64,000 nt of DNA. Source: Lyngbya sp. PCC 8106 (lineage in GTDB: Bacteria > Cyanobacteriota > Cyanobacteriia > Cyanobacteriales > Microcoleaceae). The notes under the pieces are model-generated. The model made no database searches and had not been told where the DNA came from. It saw only the letters and a list, made by a program, of their open reading frames with translations. The stretch is taken from assembly GCF_000169095.1 (NCBI RefSeq), contig NZ_AAVU01000024.1, positions 1 to 64,000 of the forward strand. The letters run 5' to 3'. The translations under genes and the position numbers were made by a program. Positions 62,664 through 64,000 of this stretch are shown piece by piece. Each line of letters opens with the position of its first letter. Position 1 is the first letter of the stretch.

Positions 62664-63362
62664 ATGAAAAAACTCATCCATCAACGCAATCCCTGTCAGT
62701 CGGAGGAGGCTGGCTACGCCCTCATCGAGTCATTAATTGCGATCGTTGTTGTTGCTATCCTGATGACTGCGGTGACTCCGATGATTGTCTTTTCAATGGG
62801 AGCGCGAATGCAAGCCAAGCGAATACAACTCGCCACTCAAGCCTCACAAAGTTATCTGGCTGATCTCAAAGCAAACCCAAAAGAAAATGATGGTTTAGCT
62901 CCAAGTACAGAAGAAGATATCGCTAATATTGGCGACTTGACAGGTGATTGTGAGGATAGTGACGGATACTGTTCCTATCAAGCAGATAAACCGGAGACGG
63001 GTAGAACGTTGTATTGCGTTAATTTTGATGAGGAAGAAGGCTGTCAAAAGAGTAGCATGGTAGATATGGTTGTCTGGCCGATTAGAGAGGTAGCTCTAGA
63101 TACAGACAATAATCCCATAGCCACTGATTTGGGCTATAATCTATCCCTTCGAGTATACCGTGCTAATTCTTTTGCTGATGATGTAGGAGCATTAAAACAA
63201 GATGGTGAGGTAGATAGTAGTGTTGCTCAAGCATTAGGAAATCGAACTTTACCCCTATTTCAAACCGCAACTTTTATTTCACCCTCAGCTAGTGCTGACC
63301 GAAGCCTTTATAATTCATATTGTGAAAGGACGAATGGATGTGTTCCCCCTCCCTCTCCCTAG
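62664..63362 (+). CDS. hpsB: Hormogonium polysaccharide biosynthesis protein HpsB
   Basis: A 232-residue pseudopilin-like protein. The prepilin motif GYALIESLIAIVVVAILMTA (Glu at position 5) follows a short basic/acidic leader and should be cut by prepilin peptidase; the rest is a globular domain with several cysteine pairs (CEDSDGYCS, CVNFDEEEGC, YCERTNGC). A perfect AGGAGG site precedes the ATG and it starts 50 bases after hpsA. It is probably a minor pilin in the type IV pilus-like gliding machinery. Confidence 0.87.
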   Translation: MKKLIHQRNPCQSEEAGYALIESLIAIVVVAILMTAVTPMIVFSMGARMQAKRIQLATQASQSYLADLKANPKENDGLAPSTEEDIANIGDLTGDCEDSDGYCSYQADKPETGRTLYCVNFDEEEGCQKSSMVDMVVWPIREVALDTDNNPIATDLGYNLSLRVYRANSFADDVGALKQDGEVDSSVAQALGNRTLPLFQTATFISPSASADRSLYNSYCERTNGCVPPPSP

Positions 63363-63398
63363 AATCAACCAAATTTCTTGTACTGGAAATTTAAAAAG

Positions 63399-64000
63399 AT
63401 GACTTTACTACAACTTTTGCTCAAAACTCGCTCTCGATCAAAACCTTCGGAACCGACTCACTCAACAGATGGCTTTACGATGATTGAATTAGTAGTTGGA
63501 GCGGTCATAGCCTTTCTGATTATGGGACCGTTGCTAGGCTTTGTTGTGAATATTCTCAATGATGACTCCAGAGAACAAGTTAAAACCACAACAGATTATG
63601 AACTACAAGCTGCGGTAGACTTCATTAGTGAAGATTTATCTCAAGCTTATTACATCTATGATCCAGAGCATCAAGAAGATGAAAAAACAATTAATCAGAT
63701 TGATGCAATTCAAGCTAAACTTCCTCGGGCGTCCGAAACGCCAATTCTAGTGTTCTGGAAACTGCACAGGTTGCGGAATGCCATTCCTATTCCTGGAAGT
63801 AGAATAACAGCCCCAAAAAACTGTACACCAGATGAGTGTAATGATACCTCTGTTCGAGCAGTCGTCGCTTATTATTTGGTTAAGGAAACCAATCCTAATT
63901 CGATCTGGTGTCAGCCAACAACAGGTGATGGAAAAGATTGTCCCCAAAGAATTGTTCGTTATCTAGCCCATGAACCCCTAGAAAAGTTTCGGGGAACTGG
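63399..64000 (+). CDS. hpsC: Hormogonium polysaccharide biosynthesis protein HpsC (partial, runs off right edge)
   Basis: The frame is open from ATG 63399 to the window end (200 codons). It begins MTLLQLLLKTRSRSK and has the prepilin motif GFTMIELVVGAVIAFLIMG, followed by a pseudopilin-like region (QAAVDFISEDLSQAYYIYD) as in GspJ/PulJ-type minor pilins. It starts 36 bases after hpsB, so hpsA-B-C are one operon. The C-terminus is not in the window. Confidence 0.85.
   Translation, partial: MTLLQLLLKTRSRSKPSEPTHSTDGFTMIELVVGAVIAFLIMGPLLGFVVNILNDDSREQVKTTTDYELQAAVDFISEDLSQAYYIYDPEHQEDEKTINQIDAIQAKLPRASETPILVFWKLHRLRNAIPIPGSRITAPKNCTPDECNDTSVRAVVAYYLVKETNPNSIWCQPTTGDGKDCPQRIVRYLAHEPLEKFRGT

Overview
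The window comes from a cyanobacterium, most likely a filamentous, non-heterocystous, gliding member of the Oscillatoriales (Lyngbya/Planktothrix/Arthrospira-like); the genus is my inference. Supporting evidence: PsbX, Ycf66 and a high-light-inducible protein; the bidirectional hydrogenase HoxEFUYH; many HIP1 octamers (GCGATCGC, e.g. 169, 3214, 3530); and the hormogonium polysaccharide genes hpsA, hpsB and hpsC. No rRNA, CRISPR array or prophage was seen. One tRNA-Leu(GAG) is cut by the left edge.

Layout. 0-7.2 kb: accC, yggT, psbX, ycf66, two tandem TolB-like propeller genes, a secreted HtrA-like protease carrying two PPC domains, and a small secreted PPC protein. 7.2-18 kb: an hli gene overlapping sdhB, an SGNH hydrolase, a large PlsY/dikinase fusion, two paralogous DUF1400 alpha/beta hydrolases (one fused to a solute-binding domain), a retropepsin-like protease and a Uma2 nuclease. 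18-31.5 kb: a fermentative hydrogen module, with hoxW, then hoxE-hoxF-hcp-hoxU-hoxY-hoxH on the minus strand, and nifJ plus a dihydroorotate-dehydrogenase-like gene diverging on the plus strand. Pyruvate:ferredoxin oxidoreductase would make reduced ferredoxin and the Hox enzyme would discharge electrons as H2; Hcp in the same operon suggests a link to nitrosative or redox stress.

31.5-40.2 kb: an MscS channel, coaBC, a DUF2555 protein, a carboxylesterase, a HEAT-repeat protein, a GNAT acetyltransferase, a small membrane protein and a sodium/solute symporter. 40.2-43 kb is a small accessory patch: a decayed PEP-CTERM gene, an orphan ADP-ribosyltransferase and a solo tnpB element with a likely guide-RNA end. 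43-46.5 kb: gloA and clpB.

46.4-64 kb: a surface-polysaccharide region. It has five family-2 glycosyltransferases (two HpsE-like in tandem, three close paralogues on alternating strands) and three sulfotransferases (one broken by an in-frame stop), with htpG and rpmB embedded. It ends with hpsA, hpsB and hpsC, the last running off the right edge. Together these suggest a sulfated extracellular polysaccharide and the pseudopilin-like proteins tied to gliding.

The observations most worth following are the PlsY fusion to a dikinase arranged like rifampicin phosphotransferase, the hydrolase/solute-binding fusion, the orphan ADP-ribosyltransferase next to tnpB, the nonsense-interrupted sulfotransferase, and the inverted-repeat-bounded segment near 55.4-55.7 kb.
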